The translations under genes and the position numbers were made by a program. Shown one piece after another: positions 43,495 through 51,737 of a stretch of 64,000 bases of DNA (position 1 is its first letter; the number at the start of each line of letters is the position of its first letter). The notes beneath the pieces were generated by a model. It did no database searches and was not told where the DNA came from. It saw only the letters and a program-made list of their open reading frames with translations. This stretch comes from CAVPTL01 sp963794415. Lineage in GTDB: Bacteria; Actinomycetota; Thermoleophilia; Gaiellales; JAICJC01. The stretch lies in NCBI GenBank assembly GCA_963794415.1, contig CAWCDI010000001.1, forward strand, positions 1,364,001 to 1,428,000, given 5' to 3'.

Positions 43495-44120
43495 CCGTCT
43501 TCGCAGTCGGGCCCGGCACGGGCATGATCGTCGTGATGCTCCTCATCATCCTGGCCCTGGTCGGGTACCTGCTCCTCACCATCGTCCAGCTGAAGAAGAT
43601 CACCGACGGCCTCGACGGTGTCATCGTGAGCGTCACCGAGATCATCGAGAAGAGCGCCCCGGTAAACGGCATCGTCACCGACATCAACCAGAACCTGGAC
43701 GCGGGCGTGGATCTGCTCGAGGGCCTGCTGGTGAAGAAGGCCGGCATGACGGACGCCGTCGGCCTCGTGGACGGGCTCTACCCCGGCGCTGCCGAGGCGG
43801 GCTTCCGGCAGTTCCCCGAGAGCACCCAGATCGAGGCTCCGCGCATCTCGGAGGTCTACACGAAGGGCACGCTCACGCTGGCGCGCCTCGGCCGCGAGGC
43901 GCCGATCGCCATGGCCAACCCGGCCGGCCCGGTGCTGCGGAACATCGAGGGTGGGAGCCTCGCTGCCCGCGAGCTCTATCCCGACGTGCGCCACACCGCA
44001 CCCGAGAAGCTCCCCCGCTCGCCGGTGATCGGCTCGGATGCGCCGGTGCAGTACGAGCAGCGCGAGGACATCGGCCTGCCGCGCAAGCGGCTTCCCGCCA
44101 AGGCGCCCGACAATGGGTAG
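43491..44120 (+). CDS. Membrane protein 5 of the cox operon, with extended tail
   Basis: The 209-residue product shares the layout of proteins 1-4 at its N-terminus (TM helix IVVMLLIILALVGYLLLTIV, then QLKKITDGLDGVIVSVTEII) but adds about 120 residues that are less hydrophobic and Pro-rich (ELYPDVRHTAPEKLPRSPVI, EDIGLPRKRLPAK). The tail could reach the CO dehydrogenase in the cytoplasm. It is the last gene before coxM, 26 bases away. Confidence 0.75.
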   Translation: MTVFAVGPGTGMIVVMLLIILALVGYLLLTIVQLKKITDGLDGVIVSVTEIIEKSAPVNGIVTDINQNLDAGVDLLEGLLVKKAGMTDAVGLVDGLYPGAAEAGFRQFPESTQIEAPRISEVYTKGTLTLARLGREAPIAMANPAGPVLRNIEGGSLAARELYPDVRHTAPEKLPRSPVIGSDAPVQYEQREDIGLPRKRLPAKAPDNG

Positions 44121-44146
44121 CGCCACCACCCTGAAAGGAGCGGGAT

Positions 44147-45019
44147 TTGCAGGTTCCTGCGGCATTTGAGTACGAGCGCGCGAAGACCGTCGAGGGGGCG
44201 CTCGCGTCCCTGCAGGAGCATGGCGGCGAGGCCCGCGTGATCGCAGGCGGCCACAGCCTTCTGCCCATGATGAAGCTGCGGCTGGCAAACCCCGAGCGGC
44301 TGATCGACATCAACGATCTGACGGAGCTCTCCTACATCCGCGAGGAGCAGGGCGAGATCCGCATCGGCGCGCTCACGCGGCACAGGGAGCTGCTGAGCTC
44401 CGAGCTCCTGGCGGCGCGCTATCCGCTGTTCCGCGACGCCGAGGAGGTCATCGCCGACCCCGTCGTGCGAAACCGCGGCACCATCGGCGGATCGCTCTGC
44501 CAGGCGGATGCCGCTGAGGATCTCTCGGCGGTCTGCACCGCCGCCAAGGCCCAGGTCGTGATCCGAAGCGCCGACGCGGAGCGCGTCGTCACCATGGACG
44601 GCTTCCACATCGGCCCCTACATGACCGCGGTGAAGGATGGCGAGATGCTCACCGAGGTGCGGTTCCCGCTCCGCCCCGGCGGCGGCAGCGCCCACGAGAA
44701 GGTGGAGCGCCGCGCCGGCGACTGGGCCATCGCCGCCGCATCGGCCGCGATCTGGATCAACGACGGCCGGATCACCGACGTCGGCATCGCGCTCAGCGCG
44801 GTCGGCCTGGTGACCGTGCACCTCACCCGGGCCGAGGAGCTCCTGAAGGGCCAGGCGCCCAGCGAGGAGCTCTTCACCCAGGCAGGCGCCATCGCGTCGG
44901 AGGACTGCTCCCCCGGCGCCGACGGCCGCGGCCCAATCGACTACAAGCGACATCTCGCCGGCGTGCTCACGACGCGTGCGCTCCGCCGGGCCACATCCCG
45001 CGCGCTTCAGGAGGTCTGA
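44147..45019 (+). CDS. coxM: Aerobic CO dehydrogenase medium (FAD) subunit CoxM
   Basis: The 290-residue flavoprotein takes electrons from the Fe-S subunit and passes them to the respiratory chain. Both FAD motifs are present: VIAGGHSLLPMMKLRLANPE (AGGHS) and VRNRGTIGGSLCQADAAEDL (TIGGS). The C-terminal CoxM domain follows. The start is a TTG at 44147 with an AAAGGAG site 5 bases upstream. Gene order M-S-L matches form I CO dehydrogenase operons. Confidence 0.93.
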   Translation: MQVPAAFEYERAKTVEGALASLQEHGGEARVIAGGHSLLPMMKLRLANPERLIDINDLTELSYIREEQGEIRIGALTRHRELLSSELLAARYPLFRDAEEVIADPVVRNRGTIGGSLCQADAAEDLSAVCTAAKAQVVIRSADAERVVTMDGFHIGPYMTAVKDGEMLTEVRFPLRPGGGSAHEKVERRAGDWAIAAASAAIWINDGRITDVGIALSAVGLVTVHLTRAEELLKGQAPSEELFTQAGAIASEDCSPGADGRGPIDYKRHLAGVLTTRALRRATSRALQEV

Positions 45020-45033
45020 TCATCAACGTCTCG

Positions 45034-45501
45034 ATGACCGTCAACGGCGAACAGGTGACTCGCGACATCGAGCCTCGCCTGCTCCTCGTCCACTTCCTGC
45101 GCGAGACGCTCGACCTGACCGGCACCCACTGGGGCTGCGACACGTCCAACTGCGGCGCCTGCGTCGTCCGCATCGACGGCGAGGCGGTCAAGTCGTGCAC
45201 CACCCTGGCAGTCATGTGCGACGGCCACGACGTGCGCACCGTCGAGTCGCTCGAGGTGAACGGCGAGCTCGACCCCATCCAGCAGGGCTTCCACGAGCGC
45301 CACGCGCTGCAGTGCGGCTTCTGCACCCCCGGGATGCTCATGACAACGCGCGCGCTGCTGGACGAGAACCCCGATCCCACCGATCATGAGATCCGGGTCG
45401 CGATCTCCGGCAACATCTGCCGGTGCACGGGCTACAAGAACATCGTGAGCGCGGTCCGCTGGGCCGCCGAGCACGAAGCGGCGACGAAACGAGAGGCATA
45501 A
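45034..45501 (+). CDS. coxS: Aerobic CO dehydrogenase small 2x[2Fe-2S] subunit CoxS
   Basis: The 155-residue product has the plant-type cluster motif HWGCDTSNCGACVVRIDG with a later SC(T)TL Cys, and the all-helical cluster motif LQCGFCTPGMLM with ISGNICRCTGYKNIV. It moves electrons from the molybdenum site to FAD. The ATG at 45034 lies 18 bases from an AGGAGG site, which is far; an ATC at 45022 would be at ideal distance and would add INVS, so a rare start codon or a sequence error is possible. Confidence 0.95.
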   Translation: MTVNGEQVTRDIEPRLLLVHFLRETLDLTGTHWGCDTSNCGACVVRIDGEAVKSCTTLAVMCDGHDVRTVESLEVNGELDPIQQGFHERHALQCGFCTPGMLMTTRALLDENPDPTDHEIRVAISGNICRCTGYKNIVSAVRWAAEHEAATKREA

Positions 45502-45504
45502 GGC

Positions 45505-47895
45505 ATGGCCACGATCGAGACCGAGAACCTTCCCAGCCCTTCCGAGGAGCGGCCGATCGGGTTCGGCCGGCTCAAGCGCAAGGAGGACGCGCGCTTCATC
45601 CGCGGCCAGGGCACCTACCTGGACGACATCAAGCTGCCCGGGATGGTGCATGGCGCGATTTTGCGTAGCCCGTATGCCCACGCGAAGATCGTCTCGATCG
45701 ACACCTCCGCTGCGCTCGCGGCGCCCAACGTCGCCGCGGTCGTCACCGCGAAGGATCTGGAGACGCTCGGCCTGGCATGGATGCCCACCATCTCCTACGA
45801 CACCCAGGCGGTGCTCGCGGGCGACAAGGTGCGGTTCCAGGGCCAGGAGGTGGCATTCGTGATCGCCACCGACGAGTACTCCGCAATTGATGCGCTCTCG
45901 CTGATCGACGTCGAGTACGAGCCGCTCCCGACCGTCAGCAACGCCCGAAAGGCCCTGGACGAGGACGCGCCGCTCATCCGCGACGACAAGGCAGGCCAGC
46001 GCGACAACGTCGCGAGCCCGACGTGGGAGGCCGGTGACGAGGAGGCCACCGACCGCGCCTTCGCCGAGGCCGACACCATCGTCAGCCGCGACATGATCTA
46101 CCCGCGCTGCCACCCGGCTCCGCTCGAGACCTGCGGCATCATCGCCGACTTCAATCCCGCCACCGGGCAGCTCGACATCTACAACGGCAACCAGGCCCCG
46201 CACGCCCACCGCACGGTCTACGCGCACGTGGCGGGCCTTGCCGAGCACATGATCCGCATCAAGTGCTCGGACATCGGCGGCGGCTTTGGCAACAAGGTGC
46301 CGATCTACCCCGGCTACGTGTGCGCCATCGCCGGCTCGATCGTGGCCGGCGTGCCGGTCAAGTGGGTCGAGAACCGCTCCGAGAACCTCATGTCCACGGG
46401 CTTTGCGCGCGACTACATCATGCGCAGCGAGATGTGCTCCAAGGACGGCAAGATCACCGGCCTGCGGGTCGATGTGATCGCCGACCACGGCGCATTCGAC
46501 TCGACTGCGCAGCCCACCAAGTTCCCGGCCGGCTTCTTCCACATCTGCTGCGGCTCCTACGACCTGCAGGCCTCGCACGTGAAGGTGAAGGCCGTCTACA
46601 CCAACAAGGCGCCGGGAGGCGTGGCCTACCGGTGCTCGTTCCGCATCACCGAGGCCGTGTACCTGGTCGAGCGGATGGTGGACGCGCTCGCGCTCGAGAT
46701 GAAGGTCGATCCCATCGAGCTTCGGATGCGCAGCTTCATCGGGCCCGAGCAGTTCCCGTACGAGACCACCACCGGCTGGACGTACGACTCCGGCAACTAC
46801 GCCGAGACGATGAAGGTCGCGATGGACATCGCCGGCTACGAGGATCTGCGCCGCGAGCAGGCCGAGAAGCGCGCCCGCGGCGAGCTGATGGGCATCGGCG
46901 TCTCGTTCTTCACCGAAGGCGTCGGCGCCGGCCCGCGCAAGCACATGGACATCCTGGGCCTCGCCATGAACGACGGCGCCGACCTGCGCGTGCACCCCTC
47001 CGGCAAGGCCGTGGTGAGCATCAGCGCGCAGACCCAGGGACAGGGCCACGAGACCACGTTTGCCCAGATCGTGGCCGAGGAGCTCGGCATCCCGCCCGAG
47101 AACATCGAGGTGCGCCACGGCGACACCGACAAGACGCCGTACGGCCTGGGCACCTACGGGAGCCGCTCCACCCCGGTCTCCGGCGCCGCGGTCGCGGTGG
47201 TCTCGCGGAAGGTGCGCGACAAGGCCCGTCTGATCGCGGCCACGATGCTCGAGACCCGGCCGGAGGATCTGGCCTGGGAGAAGGGCCGCTGGTACGTGAA
47301 GGGCGACCCCGAGCAGGGCGCCATGATCGAGGACATCGCGATTCGCGCCTACAGCGGCGAGCCGATGCCCGAGGGGCTCGAGGGCGGCCTCGATGCGCAG
47401 GTCATCTACGACCCGCCGAACCTGACGTACCCCTACGGCGCCTACATCGCCGTGGTGGACGTCGATCCCGACACGTCGCAGGTCACCGTGCGGCGGTTCA
47501 TCGCGGTGGACGACTGCGGCGTGCGGATCAACCCGATGATCGTCGACGGGCAGATCCACGGCGGCCTCGCTGAGGGCGTGGGCATCGCGCTGATGGAGCT
47601 CATCTCGTTCGACGAGGAGGGCAACTGCCTCAACTCCTCGTTCATGGACTACCTCATCCCCACCGCGCTCGAGTGCCCCGACTTCGAGCTGGGCGAGACC
47701 GTCACCCCGTGCCCGCACCATCCGCTGGGCGCCAAGGGCGTCGGCGAGTCCCCCAACGTCGGCTCGCCGCCGGCCATCGTGAACGCCGTCATCGACGCGC
47801 TGCACGAGACCCACGGCGTGGATCACATCGACATGCCCTGCACCCCGGCCCGCGTGTGGGCGGCGATGCAGGGACGGCCGGAGCCGCCGCAGTGA
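45505..47895 (+). CDS. coxL: Form I aerobic CO dehydrogenase large subunit CoxL
   Basis: The 796-residue molybdenum subunit oxidises CO to CO2. The active-site loop reads GGVAYRCSFRITEAVYLVER, with the AYxCSFR signature whose Cys carries the Cu-S-Mo bridge; this marks form I, the true CO dehydrogenase, rather than form II (AYRGAGR). The cofactor motifs GGGFGNKV, QTQGQGHETT and the catalytic Glu in KGVGESPNVGSP are present. The length is standard. The GTGA overlap with coxF suggests coupling. Confidence 0.97.
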   Translation: MATIETENLPSPSEERPIGFGRLKRKEDARFIRGQGTYLDDIKLPGMVHGAILRSPYAHAKIVSIDTSAALAAPNVAAVVTAKDLETLGLAWMPTISYDTQAVLAGDKVRFQGQEVAFVIATDEYSAIDALSLIDVEYEPLPTVSNARKALDEDAPLIRDDKAGQRDNVASPTWEAGDEEATDRAFAEADTIVSRDMIYPRCHPAPLETCGIIADFNPATGQLDIYNGNQAPHAHRTVYAHVAGLAEHMIRIKCSDIGGGFGNKVPIYPGYVCAIAGSIVAGVPVKWVENRSENLMSTGFARDYIMRSEMCSKDGKITGLRVDVIADHGAFDSTAQPTKFPAGFFHICCGSYDLQASHVKVKAVYTNKAPGGVAYRCSFRITEAVYLVERMVDALALEMKVDPIELRMRSFIGPEQFPYETTTGWTYDSGNYAETMKVAMDIAGYEDLRREQAEKRARGELMGIGVSFFTEGVGAGPRKHMDILGLAMNDGADLRVHPSGKAVVSISAQTQGQGHETTFAQIVAEELGIPPENIEVRHGDTDKTPYGLGTYGSRSTPVSGAAVAVVSRKVRDKARLIAATMLETRPEDLAWEKGRWYVKGDPEQGAMIEDIAIRAYSGEPMPEGLEGGLDAQVIYDPPNLTYPYGAYIAVVDVDPDTSQVTVRRFIAVDDCGVRINPMIVDGQIHGGLAEGVGIALMELISFDEEGNCLNSSFMDYLIPTALECPDFELGETVTPCPHHPLGAKGVGESPNVGSPPAIVNAVIDALHETHGVDHIDMPCTPARVWAAMQGRPEPPQ

Positions 47896-48842
47896 TCACC
47901 CCGGCCATGTCACGGAGGGCCCAGGAGCTCGCGGGCGAGGGCACGTCGTTCGTGACGGCCACCGTCGTGCGGGCCCAGAAGCCCACCAGCGTGACGGCCG
48001 GAAGCGTTGCGCTGGTGCTCGAGGACGGCACCATCGACGGGTTCGTCGGCGGGGTCTGCACCGAGCACAGCGTGCGGGCCTACTCCCTGATCGCGATGCA
48101 GAGCGGCGAGGCGATCCTCCTGCGGATCCTGCCGTTCAGCGAGGAGACCGGCGGCCCGGGATCGGGTGAGCCCGATCCCGACGGCGCGGTCACCGTCCAG
48201 AACCCGTGCCTCTCGGGCGGCGCGATCGAGGTGTTCCTCGAGCCGGTGCTGCCCTCGCCGCGCGTGCTCGTGGTGGGCTCCACGCCCATCGCCGGCGCGG
48301 TGCTGCGGCTGGGCGGCGAGATCGGCTTCGACATGGTCGCGGTGGAGGGCGGCGAGCTGGAGGTGCGGCCGCGCGACCTCGGCCTGGTCGTGGCCGCCCA
48401 CGGCCGCGACGAGCTGCACACGCTGCGCGCCGGGCTCGACGCCGGAGTGCCGTACGTCGGCCTGGTAGCAAGCCCCAAGCGCGGCACCGGCGTGCTCGCC
48501 GAGCTCCGTGGCGACGGCGTGTCCGACGAGCATCTCGCCCGCATCGACGTGCCCGCAGGGCTCGATATCGGCGCCCGCGGCCCCGCAGAGATCGCGCTCT
48601 CGATCCTCGGCAGCATCATCGCGACGCGCGACGGCCGCGAGGTTGGGCACTCTGCACCCGTGCCGTTCGTGGCGCCGCAGGACGCGCCGCCGACCGCGGT
48701 CGACCCGATCTGCCACATGACCGTCGCGGCGCTTCCGACCACGCCGTCGGTGGAGCACAACGGCGAGACGGTGTACTTCTGCTGCGAGGGCTGCAAGAGC
48801 ACGTTCGAGGCCCAGAACGGGTATGCCCGAGCCGCTGGCTGA
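47892..48842 (+). CDS. coxF: XdhC/CoxI-family maturation factor with C-terminal YHS domain
   Basis: The 316-residue product has the XdhC N-terminal region (FVTATVVRAQKPTSVTAGSV), the conserved VQNPCLSGGAIEVFLEPVL, a Rossmann part (PRVLVVGSTPIAGAVLRLGG) and the end motif RIDVPAGLDIGARGPAEIAL. XdhC-type proteins help insert and sulfurate the molybdenum cofactor. Fused at the end is a YHS/TRASH-like domain (VDPICHMTVAALP, then VYFCCEGCKSTFEA) whose Cys could bind a metal such as copper; copper is part of the form I active site. The GTG start overlaps coxL. Confidence 0.88.
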   Translation: MITPAMSRRAQELAGEGTSFVTATVVRAQKPTSVTAGSVALVLEDGTIDGFVGGVCTEHSVRAYSLIAMQSGEAILLRILPFSEETGGPGSGEPDPDGAVTVQNPCLSGGAIEVFLEPVLPSPRVLVVGSTPIAGAVLRLGGEIGFDMVAVEGGELEVRPRDLGLVVAAHGRDELHTLRAGLDAGVPYVGLVASPKRGTGVLAELRGDGVSDEHLARIDVPAGLDIGARGPAEIALSILGSIIATRDGREVGHSAPVPFVAPQDAPPTAVDPICHMTVAALPTTPSVEHNGETVYFCCEGCKSTFEAQNGYARAAG

Positions 48843-49761
48843 CCCGCTGAGGGTCACGGGAGCGGCCGCCGACGAGGTGCGGGCGCTCGTGCCCGACATC
48901 GAGATGCTCGCGATCCGGCTCGGTGACGTCGGCTATCTCGTGGACGAGAGCCTGGCGACATCGATGTTCCTGGGCGTGCGCCTCCCCCAGCCCCTGCTGC
49001 TCGAGGGCGAGGCGGGCGTGGGCAAGACCACCGCCGCCAAGGCGCTCGCGGCCGTTCTCGACACCCCGTTCATCAGGCTGCAGTGCTACGAGGGCATCGA
49101 CAGCGCAGAGGCGCTCTACGAGTGGAACTACCCGCGCCAGCTCCTGAGCATCCGCATGGCCGACACCTCCGGCGGCACGATCACCGAGGACGACCTCTTC
49201 GGCCCCGACTACCTCATCCGGCGGCCGCTCCTGCGCGCGCTCGAGCACCCCGGCCCGCGGCCGGCCGTGCTCCTGATCGACGAGATCGACCGCGCCGACG
49301 ACGACTTCGAGGCGTTCCTGCTCGAGCTGCTCGCCGAGGCGAGCGTGACGATCCCCGAGATCGGCACGATCACCGCCACGCACCCGCCGATCATCGTGCT
49401 CACGTCCAACCGCACGCGCGACCTGCACGATGCAGTCAAGCGCCGCTGCCTCTACCACTGGATCGGCTACCCGAGCCTGCAGCGGGCGGTCGACATCGTG
49501 CGCCGGCGGGTGCCCGGCGCGTCGCAGTCGCTCGCCGTGCAGGTGGCGACCGCGGTTGGGCGCATGCGCGAGAGCGACGTGCAGAAGCCGCCCGGCATCG
49601 CCGAGGCCATCGACTGGCTCTCCGCGCTCGACCTGCTCGGCGTCGCGACGCTCGATAGCGCAGTGATCGACCGCACGCTCGGCTCGGTGCTGAAGTACGA
49701 GGAAGATCAGGACGCGGTGCGCGCCGAAGGCCTCGAGGAGCTCCTTCGACGTGCCGACTGA
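48823..49761 (+). CDS. coxD: MoxR-type AAA+ ATPase CoxD
   Basis: The 312-residue ATPase has Walker A LLLEGEAGVGKTTAAKALA, Walker B PAVLLIDEIDRADDDF, sensor 1 PPIIVLTSNRTRDL and an Arg finger region AVKRRCLYHWIGYPS. CoxD works with the VWA protein CoxE to build the Cu-S-Mo centre of CoxL. It starts inside coxF (20-base overlap) and its stop overlaps coxE. Confidence 0.94.
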   Translation: MPEPLADPLRVTGAAADEVRALVPDIEMLAIRLGDVGYLVDESLATSMFLGVRLPQPLLLEGEAGVGKTTAAKALAAVLDTPFIRLQCYEGIDSAEALYEWNYPRQLLSIRMADTSGGTITEDDLFGPDYLIRRPLLRALEHPGPRPAVLLIDEIDRADDDFEAFLLELLAEASVTIPEIGTITATHPPIIVLTSNRTRDLHDAVKRRCLYHWIGYPSLQRAVDIVRRRVPGASQSLAVQVATAVGRMRESDVQKPPGIAEAIDWLSALDLLGVATLDSAVIDRTLGSVLKYEEDQDAVRAEGLEELLRRAD

Positions 49762-51106
49762 CTCCGGCTTCACCGTCCAGACCATCGAGCTCGACCTGCC
49801 GGCGCTCGCCGGCGCGCTCTCCCAGCGGCTGCATGCCGCGGGCGTGCCGGTCACGCCCGCCCGAAGCGCCGAGTTTGCCCGTGCGCTCACGCTGGTCCGC
49901 CCCGAGAGCCGCCGCCGGCTCTACTGGACGGCGCGCGCGGTGTACGTCACCGACCCACACCAGGGCGCGGCGTTCGACACCGTGTTCACCGAGGTGTTCG
50001 GCGGGCTGGAGCCGGATGGCTTCGAGCCCGACGAGCAGCACACCACGTCCGAGCGCACCGACGAGCACTCGCCGCCGACCGGGGCACCCACCACCATCAA
50101 CGAGGTGGGCGACGGCTCATGGTCGTCGCGGCAGTCCGGTGCGAACGACGATGACGACGCCCACGAGACCGACGTGCCGCTGGCGATCGCAAGCGACGAG
50201 GAGCGGCTGGCATCCAAGCGGTTCGACGGGCTCGACCGGTACGAGCTGGCCCGGCTCTACGAGCTGATGACCGGACTCCGGCTGGCGACCCCCACCCGGC
50301 GTGCGCGCCGCTACCGGCGCGGCCGCCGCGGCCAGCGCATCGACATGCGCCGCACGCTTCGCACAAGCCTTCGCACCGGCGGCGACCCGATCCGGCTGGC
50401 ACGCCGGAGGCGGCGCGACGAGCCGCGCCGGCTGGTGATGCTGTGCGACATCTCGGGCTCGATGGAGCCGTACGCCCGCGCCTACCTTCAGTTCCTCACC
50501 TGCGCGGCCGGCGCCGGGCCCGACGCCGAGGCGTTCGTCTTTGCCACGCGGCTCACCAGGCTCACGCGTGCGCTCTCCTCACGGCACCCCGAGCGGGCGA
50601 TCCAGCGGGCTGCCGCCGCGGCGCCCGACTGGTCGAGCGGCACGCGCATCGGTGACGCGCTCAGGGACTTCAACGACCACCACGGCCGGCGCGGCATGGC
50701 GCGCGGCGCGGTCGTCGTGATCCTCTCCGACGGCTGGGAGCGCGGCGATCCCGCCCTGGTGGGACGCGAGATGGAGCGGCTCTCGCGGCTCGCCCACCGC
50801 ATCGTCTGGGTGAACCCCCGCGTGTCGGCCGCCAACTTCACGGTGAGCGCCGGCGGCATGGTCGCAGCCCTCCCCTACTGCGACGCGCTGGTAAGCGGCC
50901 ACAGCTTCGAGGCGCTGGGCGAGGTGGTCGATGCGATCGGCGCCGACACCGTCTCCGTCGCTTTGGAACCCGAAGCCGGCGTTCCCGCGGCCGACGAGCC
51001 CGAGCCGTGGGCGAGCGCGACCCCGGTCGCCGGCAGCTCGGTCGCGATGCCCAGCGGGTACGGTCCCAGTAAAGGCAACACCACCCCAGGATGGGTAGAC
51101 GAGTGA
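49751..51106 (+). CDS. coxE: VWA-domain maturation protein CoxE
   Basis: The 451-residue product has an N-terminal CoxE region (PRL-type helices: ARSAEFARALTLVRPESRRR), a low-complexity acidic middle (GANDDDDAHETD) and a C-terminal VWA domain with a MIDAS motif MLCDISGSMEPYARAYLQFL, followed by SSGTRIGDALRDF and VVVILSDGWERGD. It partners CoxD in cofactor maturation. The C-terminal 60 residues are Pro/Gly-rich and extra. The GTG start overlaps coxD. Confidence 0.92.
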   Translation: MPTDSGFTVQTIELDLPALAGALSQRLHAAGVPVTPARSAEFARALTLVRPESRRRLYWTARAVYVTDPHQGAAFDTVFTEVFGGLEPDGFEPDEQHTTSERTDEHSPPTGAPTTINEVGDGSWSSRQSGANDDDDAHETDVPLAIASDEERLASKRFDGLDRYELARLYELMTGLRLATPTRRARRYRRGRRGQRIDMRRTLRTSLRTGGDPIRLARRRRRDEPRRLVMLCDISGSMEPYARAYLQFLTCAAGAGPDAEAFVFATRLTRLTRALSSRHPERAIQRAAAAAPDWSSGTRIGDALRDFNDHHGRRGMARGAVVVILSDGWERGDPALVGREMERLSRLAHRIVWVNPRVSAANFTVSAGGMVAALPYCDALVSGHSFEALGEVVDAIGADTVSVALEPEAGVPAADEPEPWASATPVAGSSVAMPSGYGPSKGNTTPGWVDE

Positions 51107-51285
51107 GCACCAACATCTGCATCTATCCGGGCTGCGAGCGCCCGGCAGTCCCGGCCCACGCGCAGGGCGGCCCTCCATCGGCGTTCTGCGATCTGGAAGA
51201 GCACAATGCGCTGACCGCCCACCAGGAGCGTCAGCGACGCGCCGCGGGCGCGACCCCCGACCCCAAGGAGACCACCAGTGGCTAA
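51103..51285 (+). CDS. Tiny Cys/His protein of the cox operon
   Basis: A 60-residue product, VSTNICIYPGCERPAVPAHA followed by FCDLEEHNALTAHQERQRRA. The C-x4-C and C-x4-H spacing suggests a zinc or other metal site. The GTG overlaps the coxE stop as GTGA, and the stop lies 5 bases past the start of the next gene. The function is unknown; a metal-related role in CO dehydrogenase maturation is only a guess from context. Confidence 0.6.
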   Translation: MSTNICIYPGCERPAVPAHAQGGPPSAFCDLEEHNALTAHQERQRRAAGATPDPKETTSG

Positions 51286-51736
51286 CGAGGCCTACCGAGC
51301 AGTGTTCCTGCGCGTCCACCCCACCGGCAAGATGGTGCTCAGCCTGACCACGGAGGCCGATGGCAACGAGCCACAGTACGCGCGGCAGGTGGCCGACGAC
51401 CTCGGCGTGCCGGCCCTCGACGTGAAGGTCGTCCCCGCCGACACCGACCGGTTCGGCACCGGACACGGCTACAACACGAGCCCGTCCACCGGCGCGCCGG
51501 CGGCGATCAGCCGCGCCACCGAGAAGATCCGGGCGAAGGCCCGGCTGCTTGCGGGGATGCAGCTCGAGGCGCCGGCCGACACCCTCGCGTGGTCAAACGG
51601 GGCGTGGAGCAGCAACGGCGACGACGACGCCAGGGCCGCCACCATCGCCGACATCGCGCTCTATGCCCACGGCACCGGCGCGCTGCCGCCCGGCGTCGAG
51701 GGCGGCCTCGACGCACAGGCGGTGTACACGGATTGA
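51278..51736 (+). CDS. Orphan CoxL-like domain protein
   Basis: The 152-residue product aligns with one segment of CoxL in this same operon (about residues 505-640). Shared blocks are KARLLAGMQLEAPADTLAWS with KARLIAATMLETRPEDLAWE, and GVEGGLDAQAVYTD with GLEGGLDAQVIYD. The molybdopterin-binding GQGHET of CoxL is replaced by DGNEPQ, so it cannot carry the active site. An AAGGAG site lies 8 bases before the GTG. It is intact and coupled, not a broken copy. It may be a scaffold or chaperone that mimics the subunit, but this is inference. Confidence 0.72.
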   Translation: MANEAYRAVFLRVHPTGKMVLSLTTEADGNEPQYARQVADDLGVPALDVKVVPADTDRFGTGHGYNTSPSTGAPAAISRATEKIRAKARLLAGMQLEAPADTLAWSNGAWSSNGDDDARAATIADIALYAHGTGALPPGVEGGLDAQAVYTD

Positions 51737-51737
51737 C

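Noticed and set aside
45007..47826. A very long open frame (over 900 codons) on the minus strand, antisense to coxS and coxL
   Set aside because: It is a by-product of GC-rich codon use in coxL. Its translation is a low-complexity mix of Asp, His, Arg, Ala and Gly with no motif.
51278..51736. A broken fragment of a second coxL gene
   Set aside because: It has its own ribosome-binding site and an operon-type overlap. The frame is intact and the similarity to CoxL ends cleanly at both ends.
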